Source: Thermoprotei archaeon
GTDB taxonomy: Archaea; Thermoproteota; Thermoprotei_A; Sulfolobales; WANQ01
NCBI GenBank assembly: GCA_027038805.1
Contig: JALWGO010000206.1
Span: 1 to 9,492 of the forward strand
Length of the DNA: 9,492 nt
Direction: 5' to 3'
Under the pieces are notes generated by a model. It did not search any database and was not told the DNA's origin. It saw only the letters and a list, made by a program, of their open reading frames with translations. Positions 1 to 6,933 of this stretch are shown in pieces (positions within the stretch are counted from its first letter, which is position 1; every line of letters begins with the position of its first letter). The position numbers and the translations under genes are program-made.

Positions 1-722
1 AACTTCCATACATGTTTAACGAATAGTCTTGACGGTAATCGTACCCCCGCTAAGTGTACTCCTAGAATTCTATTAATGAATCTAGCCTTGTACATATATA
101 GTGGTGCAATTAAGCTATCATATGCGCCCACCCATTTATATTTCAACTTTGCCGACCAGGTGAACAACCAGTGTTCTACATGGTATGGCTTGTATGGGAA
201 ATTGGGTGGATTACATAAATGGTGTAAATCCCCGCATAGTCTCAGCATTACCCAATAGTATAAGTAGTATCTTCGGGGATCCGAGTTTTCAACCAGTTCT
301 CTAACATTCTCTATGAGTTTAGGCCACGCTATAAAATCAGCATCCCAGTGTAGTATCCACTTATACTTCGACTCTCTTAACACTATATTCCTAGCTTTAA
401 CTAGATCTCCGGGAGGAATACGGTAAATCCTTATAGGCAAACCGTGTTCATCTCTTAGTCTCTCAACTATTCGCGGCGTGTCATCAGATGATGAATCAAC
501 CACTATGTACTCGTTTACTAGATCCTTAATAGATAAAAGTGATGGTTCAACCCACTCCATTTCATTATAAGTACACACCATTGCTGTTATACCGTCCTCT
601 CTACCCTCCTTTAAGGCATTCACGAAGCCTAATCTATAGCTTATCTCAGATAACATATTACGTAGTAGGAATACACCTTTACGGCCAAGGATTTTACGTA
701 CAAGCATGCGTGGGTTCAACAT
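1..722 (-). CDS. Family 2 (GT-A fold) glycosyltransferase, 3' end cut by window edge
   Basis: Reading the minus strand from an ATG at 722 gives 240 uninterrupted codons to the window edge, with no stop, so the gene is partial at its C-terminus. Residues 45-65 hold the GT2 N-terminal strand and loop (MVCTYNEMEWVEPSLLSI). Residues 74-83 contain VVDSSSDDT, the nucleotide-binding acidic stretch of the family, and residues 127-129 are DAD, the metal/nucleotide-sugar binding DXD. KARNIVLRES (109-118) precedes it, as is usual in GT2 enzymes. About 43 residues, partly basic and hydrophobic, lie before the GT-A domain; I see no clear membrane helix. A GGTG Shine-Dalgarno match (727-730) lies 4 nt before the ATG. 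The donor and acceptor sugars cannot be read. The gene follows the phosphatase-like gene at 800-2299 by 77 nt on the same strand, suggesting a glycan-building locus. The family call is solid; the pathway is inference. Confidence 0.88.
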   Translation of the reverse strand, partial: MLNPRMLVRKILGRKGVFLLRNMLSEISYRLGFVNALKEGREDGITAMVCTYNEMEWVEPSLLSIKDLVNEYIVVDSSSDDTPRIVERLRDEHGLPIRIYRIPPGDLVKARNIVLRESKYKWILHWDADFIAWPKLIENVRELVENSDPRRYYLYYWVMLRLCGDLHHLCNPPNFPYKPYHVEHWLFTWSAKLKYKWVGAYDSLIAPLYMYKARFINRILGVHLAGVRLPSRLFVKHVWK

Positions 723-799
723 TTTCACCGCTTAACTGCATAATCAGTGTCTAGCCACTCTAGTCCCAACAATTATGCTTAGGATTAAAAATATTAGCA
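723..799 (-). promoter_or_regulatory. Intergenic leader of the glycosyltransferase with T-tract and possible TATA box
   Basis: This 77-nt gap follows the stop of the phosphatase-like gene at 800. On the minus strand it begins with an AT-rich stretch containing five T residues (787-791), followed by AATCC. This could act as a T-tract terminator for the upstream gene and/or as a weak TATA-like element about 65 nt before the glycosyltransferase ATG. Whether the two genes are co-transcribed is undecided. Confidence 0.3.
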
Positions 800-2299
800 T
801 TAGGCTGAAGAGCTAGTGGGTGGTTTAAAGCGTTTTATACCTTTTGCTTTCTTTGCTACTTGATATAAACCAGCGTATTTCTTATATCTAATCTTATTTT
901 CGTCGACTTTTATCAATGGTTTACCATCCATATCGGGGTCTAGGGGTAATGAGAGGTGAGCTAAAGCTGTTGGTGTAATATCATAGTTTGATGGTTTATC
1001 TTTCTTACCTAGTTCTGCATCAAGCATTTCTAGATTCATTGCTATAAACCCTGTAGTTGAGTGTACATACCATTTTCCTTTATCAACTATATTTCTATAA
1101 AATACGCGTGTTGTTACATTATAACCTTCTCTTGGTATTAGCACTATGTCTGGTGCTCTAGAAGTATATGGTCCCCAGAAATAGTCTTGGCCATAGCCTA
1201 TCCATTGAAACATGTAATTATACTTAAGGAGTATTTTAATGAGTTGTTCTCTAAGCTGTTCACGTTCATGCTCTGGTAGTAGTGGGTTAGTGTACAGATT
1301 ATATGATATAGTCATAAACGCCTTACTGTTAACATAGTCAATGGGGTTCGTAGCGTGGTCAAAGCCCTTTATATCCATGGCCTTGAATACGACTTGAGCG
1401 GTATACTTTAATCTATGTACTAGTTTGCTAGGCATTATTTTTGCAAGATTTAGCAGCATTCTTGACTTGAAGTTAAGTGTATTAGTGTTTACTTTCAGTA
1501 AGCCCATTTTCTCTAATAGTACATTAGCATTCAAAGACTCTCTAGCAACCATAAACCCGTGATCAGAGCATAATATTAGTAGGGTGTTTTCCGGTAGATT
1601 CTGATATATCATTTTTATTGCTTTGTCTACTAGATAAAATATTTTAGCTACTTTACGGTTGACTTCTCCATCCTCAATTAATTCTCCGAAAACCTTATGG
1701 AAAACCCAGTCGGTTTCAGATATCACTGTATAGAATAAGTCCCATTTACGTCTAGTAAAATAGTATTCTATAAGGCTTATTCGCTCCTCTAAACCATTTG
1801 ATATGGCCTCAAAGTATTCCTCTAAGCTGTAATACCTCTTAATCCTCTCATGAGTGAAGAATTTCTTTACAGTCTCTTCTTCCTCTCTAGGCCATGTTTT
1901 AAGCTCGGGAATAGTCCAATCAGATACTACAATCATATTGTTTTTCCTAATAAATGGGGGATAGGTCATTGGTACATTAATTATTATTGAAGATAGGTTT
2001 TCCGTGGATAGAATTTCGTTTATGGTAGGTCGTTCAAGCATGTTACGTGTAGTAATGCTAAAGCTGCCATCGGGGTTTAGTTTAAGGAAATCAAAGATCC
2101 CATGCTTTCCGGGATTCGCTCCAGTCGATATACTGGTCCAACTAGAGAGGGTATAGGGTAATCTTACTCTTAGCTCACTTGTCCATAGCTTAGGCCATAT
2201 ATGTTTAGTATAGGGTAATAAGCCGAGCTCGAATAATTTGTCGAAGGCTTTTAGGGGGACTCCATCAAGTCCCAATATCACTACGTGTTTCTTGGCCAC
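800..2299 (-). CDS. Alkaline phosphatase superfamily protein (type I phosphodiesterase/nucleotide pyrophosphatase-like), copy 1
   Basis: This 499-residue enzyme of the alkaline phosphatase superfamily is predicted to hydrolyse a phosphomonoester or phosphodiester with two divalent metals. The metal and catalytic set is complete: D12 in ILGLDG, nucleophile T50 in PYTLSSWTS, D197 and H201 in SETDWVFH, D246 and H247 in CSDHG, and H413 in VHSTTG. Subfamily blocks are TGANPGKHG (59-67), INVPMTYPP (107-115) and APDIVLIP (382-389), with a late DPDMDG motif typical of complete members. No signal peptide or membrane helix is visible, so it is probably cytoplasmic. The start is GTG, with GGGAG (2307-2311) 7 nt upstream. 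It resembles the gene at 2718-4178 more than the one at 4198-5556, and its DNA is AT-rich (about 32% G+C in a hand-counted 60-nt line). The 77-nt gap to the glycosyltransferase suggests glycan or nucleotide-sugar chemistry. A sulfatase activity cannot be excluded, but the nucleophile is Thr, not the Cys/Ser of formylglycine sulfatases. Confidence 0.87.
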   Translation of the reverse strand: MAKKHVVILGLDGVPLKAFDKLFELGLLPYTKHIWPKLWTSELRVRLPYTLSSWTSISTGANPGKHGIFDFLKLNPDGSFSITTRNMLERPTINEILSTENLSSIIINVPMTYPPFIRKNNMIVVSDWTIPELKTWPREEEETVKKFFTHERIKRYYSLEEYFEAISNGLEERISLIEYYFTRRKWDLFYTVISETDWVFHKVFGELIEDGEVNRKVAKIFYLVDKAIKMIYQNLPENTLLILCSDHGFMVARESLNANVLLEKMGLLKVNTNTLNFKSRMLLNLAKIMPSKLVHRLKYTAQVVFKAMDIKGFDHATNPIDYVNSKAFMTISYNLYTNPLLPEHEREQLREQLIKILLKYNYMFQWIGYGQDYFWGPYTSRAPDIVLIPREGYNVTTRVFYRNIVDKGKWYVHSTTGFIAMNLEMLDAELGKKDKPSNYDITPTALAHLSLPLDPDMDGKPLIKVDENKIRYKKYAGLYQVAKKAKGIKRFKPPTSSSA

Positions 2300-2366
2300 T
2301 TTTTAACTCCCGCACTATTGTGGTGAAGATGATAGTTAATAACCTAACATGGTATCGTATTCGACG

Positions 2367-2400
2367 TTATACCTGGCAAGTGTGTTCCATATAAGGCTTA
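2367..2400 (-). promoter_or_regulatory. Candidate promoter for the 800-2299 gene
   Basis: On the minus strand AAGCC followed by TTATATGG (about 2388-2396) resembles an archaeal BRE plus TATA box. Transcription would start about 25 nt downstream, near 2365-2370, leaving a leader of about 65-70 nt before the GTG at 2299. A second TATA-like GTATAAC lies a little closer (about 2366-2372), inside an imperfect dyad with GGTAT/ATACC ends (2351-2373). Assignment is by eye only. Confidence 0.3.
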
Positions 2401-2593
2401 GGGGAGAATAAGATCATACCAGGAAGGAAAATATGCTGTTGAATTTAGTATTAGGAGATTGATCGGGATTGTAGGTTATTAGGCATCTAATGAAGAATGA
2501 AGCAATAGATAACTTGAAGACTATAGTATAGGTGCTCGGAGTAGGTGACGCGAAGCTATATATTCTACCTGGGAATGTTTGCTGAGATTCATA

Positions 2594-2611
2594 GAAAACA
2601 TGGATGTTTTC
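2594..2611. repeat. Perfect 8-bp dyad, 2-nt centre (operator-like)
   Basis: GAAAACAT and ATGTTTTC are exact reverse complements separated by GG. With only two central bases it is a poor RNA hairpin and looks more like a binding site for a dimeric regulator. It sits about 40 bp upstream (minus-strand sense) of the TATATA element near 2557-2565, where activator sites are often found in archaea. The regulator is unknown. Confidence 0.5.
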
Positions 2612-2625
2612 AGCCAATACGCTTT

Positions 2626-2651
2626 CTATATCTTAGGATTTCAAGATATAG
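2626..2651. repeat. Perfect 9-bp inverted repeat with 8-nt loop
   Basis: CTATATCTT (2626-2634) and AAGATATAG (2643-2651) are exact reverse complements around an 8-nt loop. Both arms are flanked by T-rich or A-rich bases that could lengthen the stem imperfectly. It lies about 70-90 nt downstream of the stop of the 2718-4178 gene, so it could stabilise or end that transcript. No clear T-run follows directly on the minus strand, so a classical terminator is not supported. Confidence 0.5.
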
Positions 2652-2717
2652 TAGAAAATCGTCTTTAATGATGTCTTGTTAGACTAATAGATAGTGTTAA
2701 GAGAAGCTATTAATTCA

Positions 2718-4178
2718 TTAATGAGATCTCTTTATATCTCTCGTTCTCACTGCAATGTTCCATCTCGAGTAATAATTATATCTTTTAATGTTGCCGGGAT
2801 AGTAGCCATCAGTATCTGCTGGTACGGGTAGTTTAAGCAACGTTAACGCTAAAGGTACTACGTCCCAAGTATTCCAAGAGCTTCTCCACCAAACTTCATC
2901 TACGTGGTCTCCGCCAAGTCCTAGTAAACCTATTGGATGATGGTTCGTGTTATAGTCCATAAATGGTGTGTCAGATTTAGTGTAAATACAATATGGTTCC
3001 TCGGGTATTAGTACATAGTCTGGTGCTTTCAACGCATTGTATCCCCAATACACCTCCTTGCCGACTAGTACGGATTGTATACCAGGTATTCTTTCAAGCA
3101 CGCTTAGTACTTCTTTTTCATGGTTTGGTGCAGCATATATTATTCCTGCATCAGGCATTATAGCCTTAGCTTCATTGTATGGTATTGTGTGCGTAGTAGA
3201 CTCTATACTTATAGTTCTAGTAGCCTTTCTAGTGAGCTTACTTGCTAGGCTTAATGCTATTTTCTTTATCTTATCATGTTTTCGTAGAAACCTTATTATC
3301 CAGGATGGTACTTCTATATTACTAAACTTTATTGTTAGCGTTTCTTGGAAGGTCTTCTCTGCTAATCCATACTTCTTTAAAAAGTAGGGTACATTTACTA
3401 GTCTATTGCATACAGTAAACCCGTGGTCTGATACCATTATTATATCGTCAACGATACTATATGTTTTTCTCAGAAAGTCGTCTATAGCCGAATATACTTT
3501 TAATTCGCTGCCAGCCTTTTTGCCGCCAACAAAGTCTGGATTGAAATGCATTATCCAGTCGGGTTCACTGAATACAACAAATAATAGATCCCAGTCTACA
3601 GTATTCATTAACTCGAGTACGCCTTCAGCAAAAGTATATGCTCTATCAGCTATCGCGTTTATAGAGCTCTCTGATCTAGACTTTAACACGTGTCCTTCAA
3701 GACCCTTAGTAAAATAGTGTTTAAACTTAGGTTCTAAATGCACGGGATGTATTCTTAGCTCTGGAGCCATCCAATCGTTTATAATTGTGCATTCCTTGCA
3801 CAGAGTCTCCCACGGCGGATATGTTAATGGTAGGTTAATTATTATGCTTTTTAATTTAAACATTGCAAGCATTTCATGTATTCGGGGATAACCTACATCA
3901 TAAGGTCTCATTAAGTGAAATCTGAATCCATCTTTATCTTTAAATATTCTATGAAAACCATACACTCCATGCTTACCCGGATTAACGCCTGTAGCAATAC
4001 TAGTCCACGCGGGCGGTGTCATTGGTGGTAAAGTAGAGTGCATGGGTCCCCTCTTAATTTTACCATTACTGAGTAGATGTTTTAGATAGGGCATTGCACC
4101 CCATTCTATCATCTTATCTATAATCTTCCACGATGCTCCATCTATTCCAAGGATAAGTATTCTCCTCCCAGCACTCAT
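2718..4178 (-). CDS. Alkaline phosphatase superfamily protein (type I phosphodiesterase/nucleotide pyrophosphatase-like), copy 2
   Basis: The second alkaline-phosphatase-superfamily enzyme has 486 residues from the chosen ATG. The full two-metal site is present (numbering from 4178): D13 in ILGIDG, nucleophile T54 in PMTPPAW, D207 and H211 in SEPDWIMH, D251 and H252 in VSDHG, and H413 in the NHHPIG block. Shared subfamily blocks are TGVNPGKHG, INLPLTYPP and APDYVLIP. The late DTDG motif shows the C-terminus is complete. CKEC near residue 127 could bind metal or be incidental. No signal peptide or membrane span is seen. An ATG at 4187 is in frame, but GAGG (4188-4191) abuts it with no spacing, whereas the ATG at 4178 has that GAGG 9 nt upstream, so I prefer 4178. 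It starts 19 nt after the stop of the 4198-5556 gene, which suggests co-transcription. Closest in this window to the 800-2299 gene; the substrate is unknown. Confidence 0.87.
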   Translation of the reverse strand: MSAGRRILILGIDGASWKIIDKMIEWGAMPYLKHLLSNGKIKRGPMHSTLPPMTPPAWTSIATGVNPGKHGVYGFHRIFKDKDGFRFHLMRPYDVGYPRIHEMLAMFKLKSIIINLPLTYPPWETLCKECTIINDWMAPELRIHPVHLEPKFKHYFTKGLEGHVLKSRSESSINAIADRAYTFAEGVLELMNTVDWDLLFVVFSEPDWIMHFNPDFVGGKKAGSELKVYSAIDDFLRKTYSIVDDIIMVSDHGFTVCNRLVNVPYFLKKYGLAEKTFQETLTIKFSNIEVPSWIIRFLRKHDKIKKIALSLASKLTRKATRTISIESTTHTIPYNEAKAIMPDAGIIYAAPNHEKEVLSVLERIPGIQSVLVGKEVYWGYNALKAPDYVLIPEEPYCIYTKSDTPFMDYNTNHHPIGLLGLGGDHVDEVWWRSSWNTWDVVPLALTLLKLPVPADTDGYYPGNIKRYNYYSRWNIAVRTRDIKRSH

Positions 4179-4187
4179 TTCCCCCAT

Positions 4188-4191
4188 CCTC
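4188..4191 (-). promoter_or_regulatory. Shine-Dalgarno GAGG deciding the start of the 2718-4178 gene
   Basis: GAGG on the minus strand directly touches the ATG at 4187 but lies 9 nt before the ATG at 4178, which favours the downstream start. Confidence 0.5.
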
Positions 4192-4197
4192 TCTGTT

Positions 4198-5556
4198 CTA
4201 TCCAGTTTTTACCTGCATGAGCTCTAACCATAGGTTTCTAATATCATGTATTTTAATCTCTCCCTTGAATCCTTTCTCAAGGGTTCCTTCTGGATCATAT
4301 ATTGTTAGTACTCCATGCCAGTCGTGTACCGCGTCATCTGGTCCTCGATCGTTTTCTCTCAGATAATTTGTAGGCCATCCTAGTGTTCCTGCGCTCCTCC
4401 AGTATAGGTCATCGAAGTATACTATTAGGTCTGGGGCATCACCGTTTACTTCTGGGTATAGTTCTTCTGGCTTATAGACCATTGTCTTCCATTGTTCTCC
4501 GTTTGGTCCGCGTATTTTCCTTATTTCTCTTGCGAGCTGGTCTCTCATGTGCTCGTAGTCTCTTGGCTCTATGGTTCCCTTGGGTTCACGGCCTTTTACG
4601 TTGAGGAATATTCTTGCATAGTACCCTCCCCAACCCCATGCAATGGTCTTGGACCAGTCTATCTTAACGTCTTTTAAGTCTACTCCTGGTTTGCTTGGTT
4701 CTTCTTCTAGTTTAAGGTATCCTTGCTGAGCTAGCCACTGGTTTACCGTGAAGGCTCCTTTCATTCGTTTTGCTCCGTGGTCTGATACGACTACTATTAT
4801 TGTGTCTTTGGGGATTTTCTCTAGTAGTGCTTTCACTTCTCTGTCTATTAGTTTATAGTAGTCGCGTATAACGTTTTCATATTTGTTTCCTGGAACATAT
4901 TTGTGGTGTTCGGGGTCCATGAAGCCCCAGAAAGCGTGTTGTACACGGTCTACTCCTATTTCAACGAACATGAAGAAGTCCCATTTCTTGTTCTCGGCAA
5001 GATATCTCAGTACTTTAAACCTCTTCTCAGTCATCTCCCATAGCTCGCGTTTAACTCTATCTCTATCCTCGGAGCGGAAGATTACGTCGAAGATATATTC
5101 TCCTACAAGCTTCTCTATTTCTTTCTTAAGCATAGGGGGCCAAGTATAATTTGACTCGGGACCAGGGGTTATGAAGTCTGATATAAGGTATCCTCTAATA
5201 GGCTTGGGCGGATAAGTTGGAGGAACCCCTACAACAATACTCCTCAATCCCCGAGAGCCAAGAGTATCCCATATAGTTGGATGCCTTATGAACCGATAGT
5301 TAGCTATATAGAAGTCCAAGTAGTTTCCAGGCTTACGGTGACGGAACCCGTAGAGTCCTAGTTCTCCCGGAGTCTTACCAGTAACCATGCTCATCCATGC
5401 GGGTATAGTTATTGGGGGATGAGAAGTCCTCATAAGATATCTCGCACTCTCATCCACTAAGGGTCCGAGGACTTCTAATTCATCCTTAAACTCCTCGTAG
5501 AGTAGTTTTGGTGGAGCGGCGTCTAAGCCTATTACTAGCATTTTACGGTTAACCAA
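4198..5556 (-). CDS. Alkaline phosphatase superfamily protein (type I phosphodiesterase/nucleotide pyrophosphatase-like), copy 3, divergent
   Basis: The most divergent of the three alkaline-phosphatase-superfamily genes, 452 residues from the chosen TTG. It has D12 in VIGLDA, nucleophile T50 in PPITIPAW, D203 and H207 in GVDRVQHAFW, D259 and H260 in VVSDHG, and H411 in AVHDWHG, so the metal site is intact. VPPTYPP and APDLIVYF are subfamily blocks. Unlike its neighbours it lacks the late D-x-DG motif and ends shortly after IHDIRNLWLELM. An ATG at 5643 is in frame, but its extra 29 residues precede the conserved first strand and match no family. TTG 5556 has GAGG 8 nt upstream; ATG 5541 is the other option. 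G+C is about 48% in a counted 60-nt line, unlike the AT-rich copies 1 and 2. It is first in the phosphatase cluster, 150 nt after trpS, and the next gene starts 19 nt downstream. Probably cytoplasmic; the substrate is unknown. Confidence 0.87.
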   Translation of the reverse strand: MVNRKMLVIGLDAAPPKLLYEEFKDELEVLGPLVDESARYLMRTSHPPITIPAWMSMVTGKTPGELGLYGFRHRKPGNYLDFYIANYRFIRHPTIWDTLGSRGLRSIVVGVPPTYPPKPIRGYLISDFITPGPESNYTWPPMLKKEIEKLVGEYIFDVIFRSEDRDRVKRELWEMTEKRFKVLRYLAENKKWDFFMFVEIGVDRVQHAFWGFMDPEHHKYVPGNKYENVIRDYYKLIDREVKALLEKIPKDTIIVVVSDHGAKRMKGAFTVNQWLAQQGYLKLEEEPSKPGVDLKDVKIDWSKTIAWGWGGYYARIFLNVKGREPKGTIEPRDYEHMRDQLAREIRKIRGPNGEQWKTMVYKPEELYPEVNGDAPDLIVYFDDLYWRSAGTLGWPTNYLRENDRGPDDAVHDWHGVLTIYDPEGTLEKGFKGEIKIHDIRNLWLELMQVKTG

Positions 5557-5564
5557 TTCCTGCG

Positions 5565-5568
5565 CCTC
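5565..5568 (-). promoter_or_regulatory. Shine-Dalgarno GAGG deciding the start of the 4198-5556 gene
   Basis: GAGG on the minus strand is spaced 8 nt from a TTG at 5556. The result places the conserved metal-binding Asp at residue 12, as in the 800-2299 paralogue. The upstream ATG at 5643 has no comparable site. Confidence 0.45.
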
Positions 5569-5612
5569 TAATACAGTATTTCTTATACGTGGTGAAAAGT
5601 ATAGAGTATGAG

Positions 5613-5686
5613 GGATTATTAAGGTATAGACCCGTATGAACATAGAATAATGGGTTTACATATACTGTCTTGGAAAAATAGTTTTT
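5613..5686 (-). promoter_or_regulatory. trpS terminator T-tract and promoter region of the phosphatase cluster
   Basis: After the trpS stop, the minus strand reads a T-tract (TATTTTTCC, 5672-5680), then CCAAGACAGTATATG with a TATA-like AGTATATG at 5659-5666. A further candidate, CCTTAATAATCC (5613-5624), lies closer to the gene start. The first segment is nearly the same as one upstream of trpS, which supports a real terminator-plus-promoter element. Either TATA would give a leader of roughly 40-80 nt before the TTG at 5556. Confidence 0.4.
5661..5686. repeat. Intergenic repeat copy B (T-tract plus TATA-like element)
   Basis: On the plus strand TATACTGTCTTGG followed by five A residues matches the segment at 6863-6887 apart from one inserted base and a few mismatches on the A/T-rich side. 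Both copies lie between a gene end and the next gene start. Confidence 0.6.
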
Positions 5687-5706
5687 CTTAACCAGTATCC
5701 CTTGTC

Positions 5707-6816
5707 TTAGAACTCTGGTGCTACTTCCTCGGCTATTTCTCTGGCCTTCTCCCTCGCCTTCTCTAATCGTTTCTGATGTTCTCTTAGGAACTCCTCTAAT
5801 AGTTTTGCAGCTCTTCTCTTGCATTCGCCGCAGAGTAGTCTTCCGCTCTTACACTCATTGTATATTTTCTCTAATTCACGATCGTCTTCTATTAGATGGT
5901 AGGCGTATAGTTCGAAGACCGTGCACTGCTCGGGTATTCCACCAAGCTTTCTCTGTTCTTCTACGGTTGCTCTCCCACCAGTTAATGCTCTAAAGACCTT
6001 TCTCCTCGCCTCCTCTATACTGTCTGTTAAGAATATTGCTGAGTCCGGTCTACTGCTACTCATTTTCCCCCCATCAAGCCCGGTCATGAAGCGGTGATAA
6101 GTTGATGCTGGAGGTTTTAGTCCTAGTTCGCGTGAGTAGCGGTCTACTATGTCTCTTGCAAGTCTTAGGTGGGGGTCTTGGTCTGCTCCAACTGGTATTA
6201 AGAGCATTTCGTAGCCTCCTAGGTCTCGATGTGTTAGATAGGTTACGTCTGCTACCTGGGTTAACGCGGCCATGATCTTAGCTGGTTCTAGTTCACCGTA
6301 TATTGCTTCTAGTTCGTTGAAGGTTACTTTTCTCGAGAACAATTGTATTAGCCTATAGTATCTTGGATCCTGTTTTGTCTGGAAGTAGAATACTGTTTTA
6401 TCTGGGTCTAGGCCTAAGGCTATCATGTTGGCTATGTATTCTTCTACTCCTATTCTTATCGTTTCTTCTCTCGGTATCTTTCTAACACTATATGCTTCAG
6501 CATCAGCTATTGCAACGTATACGTCTATTCCAAGCCTCTGATAATATACTAGTTGTTCTACAACCATTTTATGGCCTAAATGGAACCTACCGCTTGGCAT
6601 GAATCCCGTTAATACTGCTACTCTCGCTCCCTCCTTGTATAGTTTCCAGAATTTATCGAAGTCTCGGTGACCGAATATTATTCCACGGGTCATGTACTTG
6701 TGGGGCTTGGCTATTTGTGGTAATACTTCTCTGAAGGGTTTTATGCCGAAGTACTGGAATAGTTTCTCGTACTCCTTTATTGTTGCATGACCCCACGGAT
6801 CTATTCTTAACGCCAC
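5707..6816 (-). CDS. trpS: Tryptophan--tRNA ligase (tryptophanyl-tRNA synthetase)
   Basis: This class Ic aminoacyl-tRNA synthetase charges tRNA-Trp with tryptophan using ATP in the cytoplasm. The 369 residues match the usual archaeal TrpRS length. HLGH at residues 79-82, inside GFMPSGRFHLGH, is the HIGH signature, and KMSSS at 251-255 is the KMSKS loop. VGADQDPH (209-216) and the preceding THRDLGGYEMLLIP belong to the active-site half of archaeal TrpRS. YVAIADAEAY (100-109) also fits TrpRS better than TyrRS. The C-terminus has CGECKRRA followed by a highly charged helix. The GTG start has GGGTGGT (6825-6831) 8 nt upstream. It appears to be transcribed alone: a T-tract and TATA-like box lie upstream, and another such element lies downstream before the phosphatase cluster. 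Confidence 0.96.
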   Translation of the reverse strand: MALRIDPWGHATIKEYEKLFQYFGIKPFREVLPQIAKPHKYMTRGIIFGHRDFDKFWKLYKEGARVAVLTGFMPSGRFHLGHKMVVEQLVYYQRLGIDVYVAIADAEAYSVRKIPREETIRIGVEEYIANMIALGLDPDKTVFYFQTKQDPRYYRLIQLFSRKVTFNELEAIYGELEPAKIMAALTQVADVTYLTHRDLGGYEMLLIPVGADQDPHLRLARDIVDRYSRELGLKPPASTYHRFMTGLDGGKMSSSRPDSAIFLTDSIEEARRKVFRALTGGRATVEEQRKLGGIPEQCTVFELYAYHLIEDDRELEKIYNECKSGRLLCGECKRRAAKLLEEFLREHQKRLEKAREKAREIAEEVAPEF

Positions 6817-6824
6817 AAAAACAG

Positions 6825-6868
6825 ACCACCCTTAGCCTAAAGTGTTCTGACTAGAAGACCGTTATACT
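6825..6868 (-). promoter_or_regulatory. trpS promoter and ribosome binding site
   Basis: A TATA-like AGTATAAC (6861-6868) would place transcription initiation near 6840, leaving a short leader that includes the GGGTGGT Shine-Dalgarno sequence (6825-6831) before the GTG at 6816. The geometry fits archaeal promoters; the assignment is by eye. Confidence 0.45.
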
Positions 6869-6887
6869 GTTCTTGGAAAAAAGATTT
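6863..6887. repeat. Intergenic repeat copy A (T-tract plus TATA-like element)
   Basis: On the plus strand TATACTGTTCTTGG followed by six A residues and GATTT is the partner of the segment at 5661-5686. Read on the minus strand it is a T-run, then CCAAGAACAGTATA. Confidence 0.6.
6876..6887 (-). terminator. T-tract terminator after the RHH-sat-DHH operon
   Basis: CTTTTTTCC on the minus strand lies about 45-55 nt after the stop of the DHH gene. Crenarchaeal transcripts usually end at such pyrimidine/T tracts without a strong hairpin, and none is obvious here. Confidence 0.45.
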
Positions 6888-6933
6888 ACGGAAACATATT
6901 CTATCAGGGAGACTATAATTGGCTTGAATAAGG

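Larger units (their letters stand above)
2300..2717. other. 418-nt intergenic region without a convincing gene
   Basis: This is the longest non-coding stretch in the window. It holds two perfect inverted repeats (2594-2611 and 2626-2651), a strong TATA-like TATATA (about 2557-2565, readable on either strand) and a second candidate promoter near 2388-2396. A 67-codon open frame on the minus strand (2414-2617) has no recognisable domain, no Shine-Dalgarno sequence and an unconvincing composition, so I do not call it. No tRNA, and no box C/D sRNA with paired C and D boxes, was seen. A long regulated leader, a small RNA, or decayed sequence are all possible. Confidence 0.6.

Noticed and set aside
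76..754. Plus-strand open frames at 76-258 and 539-754
   Set aside because: They lie opposite the partial glycosyltransferase, which is open on the minus strand for 240 codons and has family motifs.
2414..2617. 67-codon open frame on the minus strand in the long gap
   Set aside because: TTG start without a Shine-Dalgarno sequence, no domain or motif, and it spans the TATA-like element and the 18-bp dyad. More likely a chance frame.
2634..2700. Box C/D-like sRNA (an ATGATGT on the plus strand near 2670)
   Set aside because: No properly spaced D box or internal C'/D' pair was found, so this is a single chance match.
3037..3717. Plus-strand open frames opposite the 2718-4178 gene
   Set aside because: They are antisense to a gene with a fully conserved catalytic set and have no recognisable motifs of their own.
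4198..5643. Longer start (ATG 5643) for the third phosphatase-like gene
   Set aside because: The extra residues match no family extension and overlap the putative promoter. A TTG with a well-spaced GAGG gives the expected N-terminus.
5549..5824. 91-codon minus-strand frame spanning the trpS end and the next gene's start
   Set aside because: Out of frame with both conserved proteins, and low-complexity charged sequence caused by the trpS C-terminal helix read in another frame.
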